Assembly: GCF_038024125.1 (NCBI RefSeq) | Contig: NZ_CP150662.1 | Coordinates: 2,373,501-2,437,500, forward strand | Source: Polaribacter gangjinensis | Lineage (GTDB): Bacteria; Bacteroidota; Bacteroidia; Flavobacteriales; Flavobacteriaceae | Direction: 5' to 3' | Length of the DNA: 64,000 nt | Shown here: piece after piece, positions 35,823 through 44,154 of the stretch | How positions within the stretch are numbered: the stretch's first letter is position 1 | How the letters are laid out: the number at the start of each line of letters is the position of its first letter | Notes under the pieces: model-generated | Told to the model about the DNA's origin: nothing | The model's input: only the letters and a program-made list of their open reading frames with translations | The model's database searches: none | Translations under genes and position numbers: made by a program

Positions 35823-36461
35823 ATGAAAAAATCAATAGTATTAGTAGCAATAGTAGCATCAGTATTTACTGCATGCAAATCAGAAAAAAAAGAAACAATG
35901 GCTTTAAACGAAGAGACAAAAATGGAAGTGAACAATTATGTAGAAAACAATGTTGATATCTTAACATCGGTATTGACATGGAAAGGATCAAAACCAACAG
36001 GTTCTCACAATGGAACTGTGGCTTTAAAAAGCGGAAATTTAGAAGTTGTAAAAGGAAAGATTAAATCAGGAGTTTTTGTGGTTGATTTAAATACTATTAA
36101 AAACTTAGATTTAGCAGGTACAGATGGTGCTGCAAACTTAGAAGGACATTTAAAAGGAGAAGATTTCTTTGATGTAGCAAAATATCCAACATCTACTTTT
36201 ACCATTACAAGCACAAAAAATAATGGTGCAAAAATTGATGTGACAGGTAAATTACAAATTAAAGATGTTACTAAAACCATCACAATTCCTGCAGTTTTAT
36301 CAACTGAAAATGGTGTAACAGTATTTACAAGTGAAGTTTTCAAAATAAATAGAGCTGATTTCAATGTAAAATATGGTTCAAAATCATTTTTTGACAATTT
36401 GAAAGACAAGTTTATTGATGATATTATCGAAATGTCGTTTGTTGTAAAAACAAAAGCATAA
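35823..36461 (+). CDS. YceI-domain lipoprotein
   Basis: About 212 residues from the ATG at 35823; the earlier in-frame ATG lies upstream of the promoter. Lipoprotein signal MKKSIVLVAIVASVFTACKS with lipobox Cys at residue 18. The YceI lipocalin-like barrel spans about residues 45-210 (VLTWKGSKPTGSHNGTVAL, EGHLKGEDFFDVAKYPTSTF, LQIKDVTKTITIPA, INRADFNVKYGS). YceI proteins bind isoprenoid-type lipids in a hydrophobic pocket; the physiological role is unsettled. Membrane-anchored, probably in the periplasm. A tiny CDGSH gene follows 25 bases later and probably shares its transcript. Confidence 0.92.
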   Translation: MKKSIVLVAIVASVFTACKSEKKETMALNEETKMEVNNYVENNVDILTSVLTWKGSKPTGSHNGTVALKSGNLEVVKGKIKSGVFVVDLNTIKNLDLAGTDGAANLEGHLKGEDFFDVAKYPTSTFTITSTKNNGAKIDVTGKLQIKDVTKTITIPAVLSTENGVTVFTSEVFKINRADFNVKYGSKSFFDNLKDKFIDDIIEMSFVVKTKA

Positions 36462-36486
36462 TCAGTAATCATAAAAGCATCAGAAA

Positions 36487-36570
36487 ATGAAAGCAGATAG
36501 ACCAAAATGCGGATGTGGAAATACATCAAATTCAGAAGGATATTGTGATGGTTCGCATTTGAACAAATAA
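36487..36570 (+). CDS. 27-residue CDGSH-type iron-sulfur protein
   Basis: ATG at 36487, TAA at 36568-36570. The product is only 27 residues but holds the complete CDGSH motif: CGCGNTSNSEGYCDGSH, with ligands C8, C10, C20 and H24, expected to bind a [2Fe-2S] cluster. An in-frame TAA at 36472 blocks any meaningful upstream extension, so the small size is real. It lies 25 bases after the YceI gene and just ahead of the shared terminator. Known single-motif CDGSH proteins are generally about twice to three times this size or larger. Function unknown; redox or cluster transfer is what the family suggests. Confidence 0.75.
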   Translation: MKADRPKCGCGNTSNSEGYCDGSHLNK

Positions 36571-36597
36571 ATCATAAAAAATTAAAATACTTTTTTT

Positions 36598-36634
36598 TAA
36601 AAAAAACCCAAAACAGTTTGTTTTGGGTTTTTTA
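36598..36634 (+). terminator. Terminator after the YceI-CDGSH unit
   Basis: AAAAAACCCAAAACA / TGTTTTGGGTTTTTT stem at 36601-36633 followed by T. The same 33 bases occur in reverse complement at 40542-40574. Confidence 0.9.
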
Positions 36635-36648
36635 ATTTTATATGTTTG
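36618..36648 (+). promoter_or_regulatory. Promoter of the DUF3857 gene pair
   Basis: TTG (36618-36620), 20 bases, TATGTTTG (36641-36648): full consensus, overlapping the preceding terminator on its 3' side. Confidence 0.65.
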
Positions 36649-36666
36649 GTTTTTTAAAAAATTGCT

Positions 36667-38571
36667 TTGATAAAGTCAACCCTCATCCTAATTATTTTTC
36701 TCTTTAGTATTTTTTGTAAAGCTCAAGATCTCTCACTTTCTGCACTTTCTATTCCTAAAGAATTAAAAGAAAATGCCAATGCCGTTATTAGAAATGAGCA
36801 AATCAATATCAATATTTTAGCAGTTGATGAGATGATTGTTACTCAAAAAAGAACGGTAACAGTTTTAAACAAATCAGGAAATACTAGTGCTGAGATGTAT
36901 GAGCATTATGATAATGATACAAAAATCACAAAACTTTCTGCAGTAATTTATGACGCTTTTGGCAAGGAAATCCAAAAATATTCAAAAGGAAAATTTTTAG
37001 ATGTAAGTGCTGTTGATGGTGGAACTTTGTATTCAGACGATCGTGTAAAATACTTAGATTATACGCCCACTACTTATCCATATACCTTGGTTTTTGAATC
37101 AGAATACAAAACATCTTCTACAGGTTTTATTCCAAGTTGGGTTCCTGTAAGTCGATATTTTGTGGCTGTGGAAAGTAGTAAATACACTATTGTAAATTCA
37201 CCCAACATTCCTTGGAGAAAGAAAAATTTAAACTTTACCAATTTCGATATCAAAATTGATGAATTAGAAAATAATATTACTTATTCAATACAAAATCAAC
37301 CTGCTTTTGAGCCTGAAAATGTGTCAATTGATTTCCGAGAATTTGTTCCAAGAACTATTTTTGCTTTAGAATCTTTTTCATTAAAAGGTACCTTAGGAAA
37401 TAATCCAAATTGGAAAGATTTTGGATTATGGATGCATGAAAAGTTATTGAAAGGTAGAGATGAATTGAGTCCTGAAACCATTGCAATTGTAAATAAAATG
37501 GTTGAAGGTGTTACTGATCCTATTGAAAAAGCAAAATTGGTATATCAATACATGCAACAAAAAACTAGGTATATCAGTGTTCAAGTTGGTATTGGAGGTT
37601 GGGAGCCCATTGCCGCTAATTTAGTAGATAATGTTGGTTACGGAGATTGTAAAGGCTTAACAAATTATACCAAAGCTTTGTTGGATGCTGTAGGTGTAAC
37701 GTCTTATTATACTGTAGTTTACGCAGATGATAAAATAGATATTGATAAAGATTTCTCTTCATTACAAGGAAATCATGTTATTTTAAACATACCCAATAAC
37801 GGCAAAGATATTTGGTTAGAATGCACGAGTCAAACTATGCCTTTTGGATTTTTGGGAGATTTTACAGATGATAGAGACGTCTTAGTTGTAACTCCTGAAG
37901 GAGGTTTTATCAAGCGCACAGCTTCTTATAAAAACGAGCAAAATTTACAAGCCACCAAAGCTACTATTCAATTATTAGAAAGTGGAAATTTGACAGCAAC
38001 TATCAAAAAAGTTTCTACAGGTATTCAATACGATAGTAGTGTTGGTTTAGAAAGGTTAACGCAAGATGAACTTATAAAAGGCTATAAAACAGGCATTTGG
38101 AGTTATATTAATAATCTTGAAATCAACAAAGCTGTTCTTGATAATGATAAAAACGCCATTCAATTTACAGAAGACGTTGAGGTTTCTATTCAGAATTTTG
38201 CAACCATAAATGAATCTGATTATTTATTTAGGGTAAATGTTTTTAATAGAAACAGTTTTGTTCCTAACAAATATAAAGACAGAAAATTACCTCTCAAGAT
38301 TGAAAGAGGCTACAAAGATACTGACGAATATATTTTTACAATTCCAACAAATTACAAATTTGAAAGTTTGCCAGCAGCAACAGAAATAATCACAAAATTT
38401 GGTGAGTATAAATTAAAATTTCAACAAATTGATGAAACTTCATTTTCATATTCGAGAGAACTTTTCATAAAAGACGGAGTATATCCAAAAGAAGATTATG
38501 AAGAATACCGCAATTTTAGAAGAAGTATAGCCAAATTAGAAAACCTACGAATCGCCATAATAAAAAAATAA
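36667..38571 (+). CDS. Secreted DUF3857 protein with intact transglutaminase-like domain
   Basis: A 634-residue exported protein: signal peptide IKSTLILIIFLFSIFCKAQ, then a DUF3857 beta domain (~55-220), a transglutaminase-like papain fold (~270-400) and a C-terminal DUF-type beta domain. The catalytic Cys C328 is in VGYGDCKGLTNY and His H370 in QGNHVILNI, so it may be an active peptidase or acyltransferase. The start is TTG at 36667; no in-frame ATG precedes the signal peptide. It is 3 bases from the paralogue downstream. Such pairs are widespread in Bacteroidota, with no established substrate. Confidence 0.85.
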   Translation: MIKSTLILIIFLFSIFCKAQDLSLSALSIPKELKENANAVIRNEQININILAVDEMIVTQKRTVTVLNKSGNTSAEMYEHYDNDTKITKLSAVIYDAFGKEIQKYSKGKFLDVSAVDGGTLYSDDRVKYLDYTPTTYPYTLVFESEYKTSSTGFIPSWVPVSRYFVAVESSKYTIVNSPNIPWRKKNLNFTNFDIKIDELENNITYSIQNQPAFEPENVSIDFREFVPRTIFALESFSLKGTLGNNPNWKDFGLWMHEKLLKGRDELSPETIAIVNKMVEGVTDPIEKAKLVYQYMQQKTRYISVQVGIGGWEPIAANLVDNVGYGDCKGLTNYTKALLDAVGVTSYYTVVYADDKIDIDKDFSSLQGNHVILNIPNNGKDIWLECTSQTMPFGFLGDFTDDRDVLVVTPEGGFIKRTASYKNEQNLQATKATIQLLESGNLTATIKKVSTGIQYDSSVGLERLTQDELIKGYKTGIWSYINNLEINKAVLDNDKNAIQFTEDVEVSIQNFATINESDYLFRVNVFNRNSFVPNKYKDRKLPLKIERGYKDTDEYIFTIPTNYKFESLPAATEIITKFGEYKLKFQQIDETSFSYSRELFIKDGVYPKEDYEEYRNFRRSIAKLENLRIAIIKK

Positions 38572-38574
38572 ATC

Positions 38575-40539
38575 ATGATTAAAAAAATCGCCTTTTTACT
38601 GGTTGTGTTAATCCAAACAATCACATTTTCTCAAGATTATAAATTCGGAAAAGTTTCAAAAGAAGAGTTAGAAGAAAAATTTCATCCTATTGATTCTACT
38701 GCAGAAGCTGCATATTTATACAATTACAGACGCTCGTATTTCGATTTTAATCAAACCAAAGGTGGTTTTGACTTGATAACTGAGGTGCATCAAAGAATAA
38801 AAATTTACACTAAAGAAGGATTTGATTATGCAAATAAAACAATCAATTATTACAGTCCTGATTCTGGTGACTCAGAATCAGTTTACAATGTAAGTGGCTA
38901 TACATATTACCTTGAAAACGGAAAAGTTGAAAAAGAAAAACTGTCTAAAGACGGCATGTTTAAAGAAAAGAAAAACAAATACAATGCAGTATTTAAAATA
39001 ACATTACCCAAAATTAGTGAAGGTTGTATTATAGAGTTCAAATACACTTTATCTTCACCATACGCAACGTCTATTGATGATGTTCGCTTTCAATTAGGAG
39101 TTCCAGTTAAAAAAATGGAAGCTAAATTAGAAATACCCGAATTTTATGCATTTAATATTCTCAACAAAGGATATTATACAGTGCCATTAAAAAAAGCAAG
39201 TAAAACATTTTTAGTGGGTAGTTCAACTTACATTAGCAATACATATAACTATGAAGCTGAAAATATTCCTGCATTGAAAAACAATGAATCTTATGTTGCG
39301 AATATTGATAATTATAGAGGAGCAGCAATGTTTGAACTTGCCCAAACCAATTTTATGAGTGTTGGTGGAGAATTCAAGTCATACACACGAACTTGGGAAC
39401 AAGTAAGTAAACAAATTTTTGAATATGAATCTTTTGGTTCTGAATTGAACAAGTCAGGATATTATAGTGATGATTTGAGTAAAATTCTTGAAACTGCAAA
39501 ATCAGATCCAGAAAAGGTAGGAGCCATCTTTCATTTCGTAAAAAATAAAATGAAATGGAATGGATTTTACAGTAAATATGCTGATAACGGAGTTAGAAAA
39601 GCATACAAAGAAAACGTTGGAAATGTAGCAGATATTAACCTAATTTTAATTGCAATGTTGCGTGAAGCTGGGCTGAATGCAAACCCTGTTTTGATAAGCT
39701 CAAGAGGCAATGGAGTTCCGCTTTTTCCAACGCTAAATGGTTTTGATTATGTGATTGGAATTGTTCAATTTCCAGATAATTCATATGTTTTATTAGATGC
39801 AACTGAACCTTACAGTTCTCCGAATTTATTGCCAGTAAGAGCGTTAAATTGGCAAGGCAGAATTGTACAAAAAGACGGAACATCAGCTTGGGTTAATTTA
39901 ACCGCTTCTAAACATGCCCTTGAAGAAAACTTCATGATGGTAAAAATGACAGATGATTTGTCAATCGAAGGTTTGTTAAGAACTAAAAACGAAAACTTAA
40001 ATGCCTTAACAATTCGAAGAAATCAAAATCATTTAAAAGATGAAGACTTAAAAGCAAAGCTAGAAGAAGCATATAAAATTGAAATTGAAGAGTATAAAAT
40101 TGGAAATAAAGACGATGTAAGTTTAGCATTGACAAGAACCATAAAGTTTTCTAGCGAAGATTTAGTGGAGCAAATCAATGATAAAGTGTATGTAGAGCCA
40201 TTGTTATTTTTAACGGCTAGAAACAATCCTTTTAAATTAGAAGAGCGTAAATATCCTGTAGATTTTGCAACTGCTTGGAGAGATGTACATAGAGTAAATA
40301 TCGAAATTCCTGCAGGTTATACAGTTGAAAAACTTCCTGAGCCATTGGCTATTGCGCTTCCTGATAATATTGGTGTTTTTAAATATCAAGTAACCCAAAA
40401 TGCTAATAAGATAAGTACAGTAGCTATTTTAGAATTCAATGAACCGATGATTTTGCCAGATAATTATCAATTTTTGAAAGATTTTTATAGCAAATTAGTG
40501 CTTAAAGAAGCTGAGAAAGTTGTATTGGTAAAACAATAA
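38575..40539 (+). CDS. DUF3857 paralogue with degenerate transglutaminase domain
   Basis: A 654-residue exported paralogue of the previous gene (signal peptide KIAFLLVVLIQTITFSQ; DUF3857 domain ~50-220; transglutaminase fold ~300-420). Where the partner has GYGDCKGLTNY, this protein reads VGNVADINLILIAMLREAG: the catalytic Cys is gone, and the His position reads FDYVIG. Only the Asp-like LLDATEP remains. It is therefore probably a non-enzymatic partner or substrate-binding subunit. Spaced 3 bases from the active paralogue, so co-expressed in fixed ratio. Confidence 0.85.
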   Translation: MIKKIAFLLVVLIQTITFSQDYKFGKVSKEELEEKFHPIDSTAEAAYLYNYRRSYFDFNQTKGGFDLITEVHQRIKIYTKEGFDYANKTINYYSPDSGDSESVYNVSGYTYYLENGKVEKEKLSKDGMFKEKKNKYNAVFKITLPKISEGCIIEFKYTLSSPYATSIDDVRFQLGVPVKKMEAKLEIPEFYAFNILNKGYYTVPLKKASKTFLVGSSTYISNTYNYEAENIPALKNNESYVANIDNYRGAAMFELAQTNFMSVGGEFKSYTRTWEQVSKQIFEYESFGSELNKSGYYSDDLSKILETAKSDPEKVGAIFHFVKNKMKWNGFYSKYADNGVRKAYKENVGNVADINLILIAMLREAGLNANPVLISSRGNGVPLFPTLNGFDYVIGIVQFPDNSYVLLDATEPYSSPNLLPVRALNWQGRIVQKDGTSAWVNLTASKHALEENFMMVKMTDDLSIEGLLRTKNENLNALTIRRNQNHLKDEDLKAKLEEAYKIEIEEYKIGNKDDVSLALTRTIKFSSEDLVEQINDKVYVEPLLFLTARNNPFKLEERKYPVDFATAWRDVHRVNIEIPAGYTVEKLPEPLAIALPDNIGVFKYQVTQNANKISTVAILEFNEPMILPDNYQFLKDFYSKLVLKEAEKVVLVKQ

Positions 40540-40541
40540 AT

Positions 40542-40576
40542 AAAAAACCCAAAACAAACTGTTTTGGGTTTTTTAT
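40542..40576. terminator. Shared terminator between the DUF3857 genes and the Lrp gene
   Basis: Stem AAAAAACCCAAAACA / TGTTTTGGGTTTTTT at 40542-40574, A-rich and T-rich on opposite sides, so it can stop both convergent transcripts. Exact reverse complement of the terminator at 36601-36633. Confidence 0.9.
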
Positions 40577-41040
40577 TACAAACGAATTGCAGTTGTATTT
40601 TTCAATTGTTCAATGGCAAAACTACTATGTGTACTGCCAATGTATTTGATGGCTGTCAATTTCGTTAACATAAAATCACGAAAAGATTCCATGTCTTTTA
40701 CATAAATCTTTAGGATGTAATCATAATCTCCACTTACATGAAAACATTCAGAAACTTCTTCTAATTTTAAAATTTCTTTTTCAAAAGTGGTTACATATTC
40801 TTTGGTGTGTTGCATTAATTTAATGTGACAAAAAACCAAAAAGTTTTTCTCTATTTTTTGTTTATTGATGATTGAAACATACTTTTCAATCACGTGTTCT
40901 TTCTCTAATTTTTTGATGCGTTCATATACAGCAGTTACAGATAAGTTCAGTTGTAATGACAACTGTTTTGTAGTTTGTTTGGCATTTTGTTGTAGTAAAT
41001 TCAGTAGTTTTTTATCTGTTTCATCTAAAATCATATTCAA
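40576..41040 (-). CDS. Lrp/AsnC-family transcriptional regulator
   Basis: A 154-residue regulator. The N-terminal winged helix is MILDETDKKLLNLLQQNAKQ then LSLQLNLSVTAVYERIKKLE; the C-terminal RAM (ligand-binding) domain includes VSECFHVSGDYDYILKIYVKDMESF. Start at 41040 or at the next Met, 41034. It is divergent, with a 150-base gap, from a methionine gamma-lyase-like gene followed by an NhaC-family carrier, so it probably controls their expression in response to an amino acid, methionine being the best guess. Confidence 0.92.
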   Translation of the reverse strand: MNMILDETDKKLLNLLQQNAKQTTKQLSLQLNLSVTAVYERIKKLEKEHVIEKYVSIINKQKIEKNFLVFCHIKLMQHTKEYVTTFEKEILKLEEVSECFHVSGDYDYILKIYVKDMESFRDFMLTKLTAIKYIGSTHSSFAIEQLKNTTAIRL

Positions 41041-41192
41041 AAAATTTTCTATTAAATCAGTTTGATATTTATTAATATAGTTTTTAAAACTAAATAATAT
41101 TATAAAAATAGATAAATAATCTATAATATATCATAATAATTGACAAATTTTCTTAAATGTTGTTATTTTGAAATCAAATAATCCATCTAATC

Positions 41193-42398
41193 ATGAAATT
41201 CAATCCAGCAGAAAACATTCAAGACTTACAATATTTTGGCGAATTTGGAGGTGTAAACCCTTCCATCTCAGATTCTTCAACGTACACATTTTTATCCGCA
41301 AAAACCATGTTCGATACTTTCGAAGGAAATGCAGATGGTTGTTATTTATATTCACGCCATTCTTCGCCTTCTAATTTGTATTTAGGAGAAGCTTTAGCTG
41401 CTTTAGAAGGAACAGAAACTGCCAATGTTGCTGCATCAGGAATGGGAGCCATTACGCAAGTGTTATTGCAATTGTGCAAAGGAGGTGATCACATTGTTTC
41501 TAGCAGAACTATTTATGGTGGAACCTATGCATTTTTGAAAAATTTCACACCAAAACTCAATATTGAAACTACTTTCGTTGACATCACAAAATTGGATATT
41601 GTAGAAGCTGCAATCACCAAAAATACCAAAGTTTTATATTGTGAATCTGTGAGCAATCCTTTGTTGGAAGTGGCTGATATAAAAGCTTTGGCTGATTTGG
41701 CAAAAAAATACAATTTGCAATTAGTGGTGGATAATACCTTTTCTCCATTGTTAATTTCTCCAGCAAAATTAGGTGCTCATGTTGTGATTCACAGTTTAAC
41801 GAAATTCATCAATGGTTCTTCTGATACGTTGGGTGGAGTGGTTTGTGGTACTCAAGAATTCATCAATAATTTACGAAATGTGAATGATGGCGCAAGTATG
41901 TTATTGGGCTCAACTATGGATAGTTTGCGAGCAGCATCCATCCTTAAAAATCTGAGAACGTTGCATATCAGAATGACGCAACACAGCAAAAATGCTCAAT
42001 TTTTAGCAGAAAAATTTGAGGCTGATGGATTAAAAACGGTTTATCCGGGATTGGTTTCTCATCCATCACACGAAATTTTTAAATCGATGATGAATACTGA
42101 TTATGGTTTTGGAGGATTGTTAACAATTGATGTTGGTTCATTAGAAAAAGCCAATGAATTGATGGAATTAATGCAACTTAAAAAAATAGGTTATTTGGCA
42201 GTAAGTTTAGGATTTTACAAAACCTTATTTTCTGCACCTGGAAGTTCCACTTCATCAGAAATTCCGAAAGAAGAACAAATAGCAATGGGACTTTCTGAAG
42301 GGTTGATTCGTTTTTCAATTGGATTAGACAATGACATTGAGCGTACATACAACAGCATGAAAAACTGCATGATTGAAGTGGGTGTTTTAAAAAAATAA
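41193..42398 (+). CDS. Cys/Met metabolism PLP enzyme, probable methionine gamma-lyase
   Basis: A 401-residue gamma-family PLP enzyme. Seen: YLYSRHSSPSNLYLGEALAALEGTE, SGMGAITQVLLQL (cofactor phosphate loop), TIYGGTY, LVVDNTFSPLLISPAKLGA, and the PLP Lys K204 in HSLTKFINGSSDTLGG. The family includes cystathionine gamma-synthase, gamma-lyase, O-acetylhomoserine sulfhydrylase and methionine gamma-lyase. A divergent Lrp-type gene and a following NhaC-type carrier, with no biosynthetic neighbour, favour a catabolic methionine gamma-lyase; this is inference. Confidence 0.82.
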   Translation: MKFNPAENIQDLQYFGEFGGVNPSISDSSTYTFLSAKTMFDTFEGNADGCYLYSRHSSPSNLYLGEALAALEGTETANVAASGMGAITQVLLQLCKGGDHIVSSRTIYGGTYAFLKNFTPKLNIETTFVDITKLDIVEAAITKNTKVLYCESVSNPLLEVADIKALADLAKKYNLQLVVDNTFSPLLISPAKLGAHVVIHSLTKFINGSSDTLGGVVCGTQEFINNLRNVNDGASMLLGSTMDSLRAASILKNLRTLHIRMTQHSKNAQFLAEKFEADGLKTVYPGLVSHPSHEIFKSMMNTDYGFGGLLTIDVGSLEKANELMELMQLKKIGYLAVSLGFYKTLFSAPGSSTSSEIPKEEQIAMGLSEGLIRFSIGLDNDIERTYNSMKNCMIEVGVLKK

Positions 42399-42416
42399 TT
42401 ACTTTAGTTTTCCAAT

Positions 42417-42458
42417 CCCGAAATTTCGGGACTGCAAGGTTTTCAAAACCTTGTAGGT
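42417..42458. repeat. REP-like double palindrome
   Basis: Two adjacent perfect palindromes: CCCGAAATTTCGGG (42417-42430) and CAAGGTTTTCAAAACCTTG (42435-42453), separated by four bases. GC-rich blocks in an AT-rich spacer, of the kind found as dispersed intergenic repeats in flavobacterial genomes. It may terminate or process the upstream transcript, but no T-run follows immediately. Confidence 0.7.
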
Positions 42459-42551
42459 ATAAATCTTATTTTTTTACTGTTTTTTTTAGATAATTTTTGA
42501 TTTGCATACTTTTCTGTAAAATCGTAACATTACAAATCTAAAATTCAAACG

Positions 42552-44036
42552 ATGCAGCAAGAAAAAAACACTTCAGAAATTCATATTCAAGATCAAAAAA
42601 TTATAGAAAACAAGGAATTGTCAATTTGGGAAGCCTTGTTTCCTGTTTTGGCGTTGGTTGCGATGTTGGCTTATAATGTGTTTGTTTTTGGTGATGATGC
42701 ATTGAGTGGCAGCAATCAATTTATTCTTTTGTTAGGTGGTGCAGTTGCTGCTTTTGTGGGTTTTAGAAATAAAATTTCTTTTGGAATGATGATGGAAGAA
42801 GTCGCAGAAAACATCAAATCAACTTCGGGAGCTATTCTTATTTTGTTGATGGTTGGTGCTTTAGCAGGAACTTGGTTGATTAGTGGTGTGATTCCAGCAA
42901 TGATTTATTATGGATTGCAAGTGTTGAATCCAACAATTTTTTTAGCAGCTTGTTTGATCATTTGTGCGGTTATTTCTATCGCTACAGGAAGTTCTTGGAC
43001 CACTTCAGCCACTGTAGGAATTGCATTAATTGGTATTGGTGATGCACTCGGAATTTCAATGGGAATGACTGCAGGAGCAGTATTATCAGGCGCTTATTTT
43101 GGAGATAAAATGTCACCAATGTCTGATACTACGAATTTGGCACCAGCAATGGCAGGAACAGATTTGTTTACACATATCAAATACATGACGTATACAACAG
43201 TGCCTACTTTTGTAATTTCATTATTATTCTTTATAGTTTTGGGTTTTACGCAAGATATTTCTGGAGAAGTTGATTCGAATGCATTATTGATTGATATTGA
43301 GAAGGCTTTTCATATTTCACCTTGGTTATTTTTAGTCCCAATTATTGTAATTGGATTGATTGTTAAAAAAACATCTCCGTTGATTGCTTTGTTGGCAGGA
43401 ACTATTTTAGCGGCAATTTTTGCATTGATTTTTCAACCTGAAGTGGTTGCTCAAATTGCTGAGGTTAAAGAACTTGATTTTAGCTCAGCCTATAAAGGTG
43501 TGATGAAAGCCATCACAGTTGAAACATCTGTCGCAACTGAAAATAAAGCCTTGGCTGATTTATTCACAGCAGGAGGAATGTCTAAAATGATGGGAACTAT
43601 TTGGTTGATTTTATGTGCCATGGTTTTTGGAGGAATTATGGATGCTATTGGCGCTTTGGCAAGAATTAGCAGTTTTATGTTGAGTTTGTTTGATTCTGTT
43701 TTTGGGTTATTTGCAAGTACCGTTTTCACATGTATTGGATTGAATTTTACAGCTTCCGATCAATATTTAGCCATTGTTGTTCCAGGTAAAATGTATGCAA
43801 AAGCATATCAAGACAAAGGTTTAGCACCTGAAAATTTAAGTAGAACTTTGGAGGATTCAGGAACTGTAACATCCGTTTTAATTCCTTGGAATACTTGTGG
43901 TGCATATCATTCAGGCGTTTTAGGCGTTGGTGTTTTTGATTTTGGACTGTATGCCATTTTCAATTGGTTGAGTCCATTTATGACATTGATTTTTGCGGCA
44001 TTTAAAATTAAAATCCGTCAGTTGGTTGTTAAATAA
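42552..44036 (+). CDS. NhaC-family sodium-coupled transporter
   Basis: A 494-residue carrier with about 12 hydrophobic segments after a 25-residue polar N-terminus. The NhaC hallmarks are present: AVISIATGSSWTTSATVGIALIG, then AGAVLSGAYFGDKMSPMSDTTNLAPAMAGTD, and LEDSGTVTSVLIPWNTCGAYHS near the end. NhaC proteins are named as Na+/H+ antiporters, but some members (the MetT group) are assigned to methionine uptake. Placement after a methionine gamma-lyase-like gene and an Lrp regulator suggests amino acid uptake here; the substrate cannot be read from sequence. Confidence 0.88.
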   Translation: MQQEKNTSEIHIQDQKIIENKELSIWEALFPVLALVAMLAYNVFVFGDDALSGSNQFILLLGGAVAAFVGFRNKISFGMMMEEVAENIKSTSGAILILLMVGALAGTWLISGVIPAMIYYGLQVLNPTIFLAACLIICAVISIATGSSWTTSATVGIALIGIGDALGISMGMTAGAVLSGAYFGDKMSPMSDTTNLAPAMAGTDLFTHIKYMTYTTVPTFVISLLFFIVLGFTQDISGEVDSNALLIDIEKAFHISPWLFLVPIIVIGLIVKKTSPLIALLAGTILAAIFALIFQPEVVAQIAEVKELDFSSAYKGVMKAITVETSVATENKALADLFTAGGMSKMMGTIWLILCAMVFGGIMDAIGALARISSFMLSLFDSVFGLFASTVFTCIGLNFTASDQYLAIVVPGKMYAKAYQDKGLAPENLSRTLEDSGTVTSVLIPWNTCGAYHSGVLGVGVFDFGLYAIFNWLSPFMTLIFAAFKIKIRQLVVK

Positions 44037-44046
44037 TTATGTTTTT

Positions 44047-44078
44047 CAATGAATTTTGTTCGTCAAAATTTCATTGTT
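44047..44078 (+). terminator. Weak hairpin after the NhaC gene
   Basis: CAATGAATTTTG and CAAAATTTCATTG pair over about 12 bp with one bulge, with a 4-base loop, followed by an AT-rich but mixed sequence. Possible weak terminator. Confidence 0.4.
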
Positions 44079-44117
44079 AAATTGATTTGATTTTCTAAAA
44101 TATATTTGATTTATAGT

Positions 44118-44125
44118 TACTTTTG
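44118..44125 (+). promoter_or_regulatory. -7 element of the O-acetylation operon
   Basis: TACTTTTG, full match to TAnnTTTG, 29 bases before the ATG at 44155. A second match TATATTTG lies at 44101-44108. No well-spaced TTG was found for either. Confidence 0.45.
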
Positions 44126-44154
44126 CGGCTTTAAAAAGCATACTTTAATTTTTC

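Noticed and set aside
38575..40539. Frameshift explaining the missing Cys in the second DUF3857 protein
   Set aside because: The frame is continuous, the fold landmarks on both sides align, and the replaced segment keeps a regular helix, so it is a substitution and not a sequencing error.
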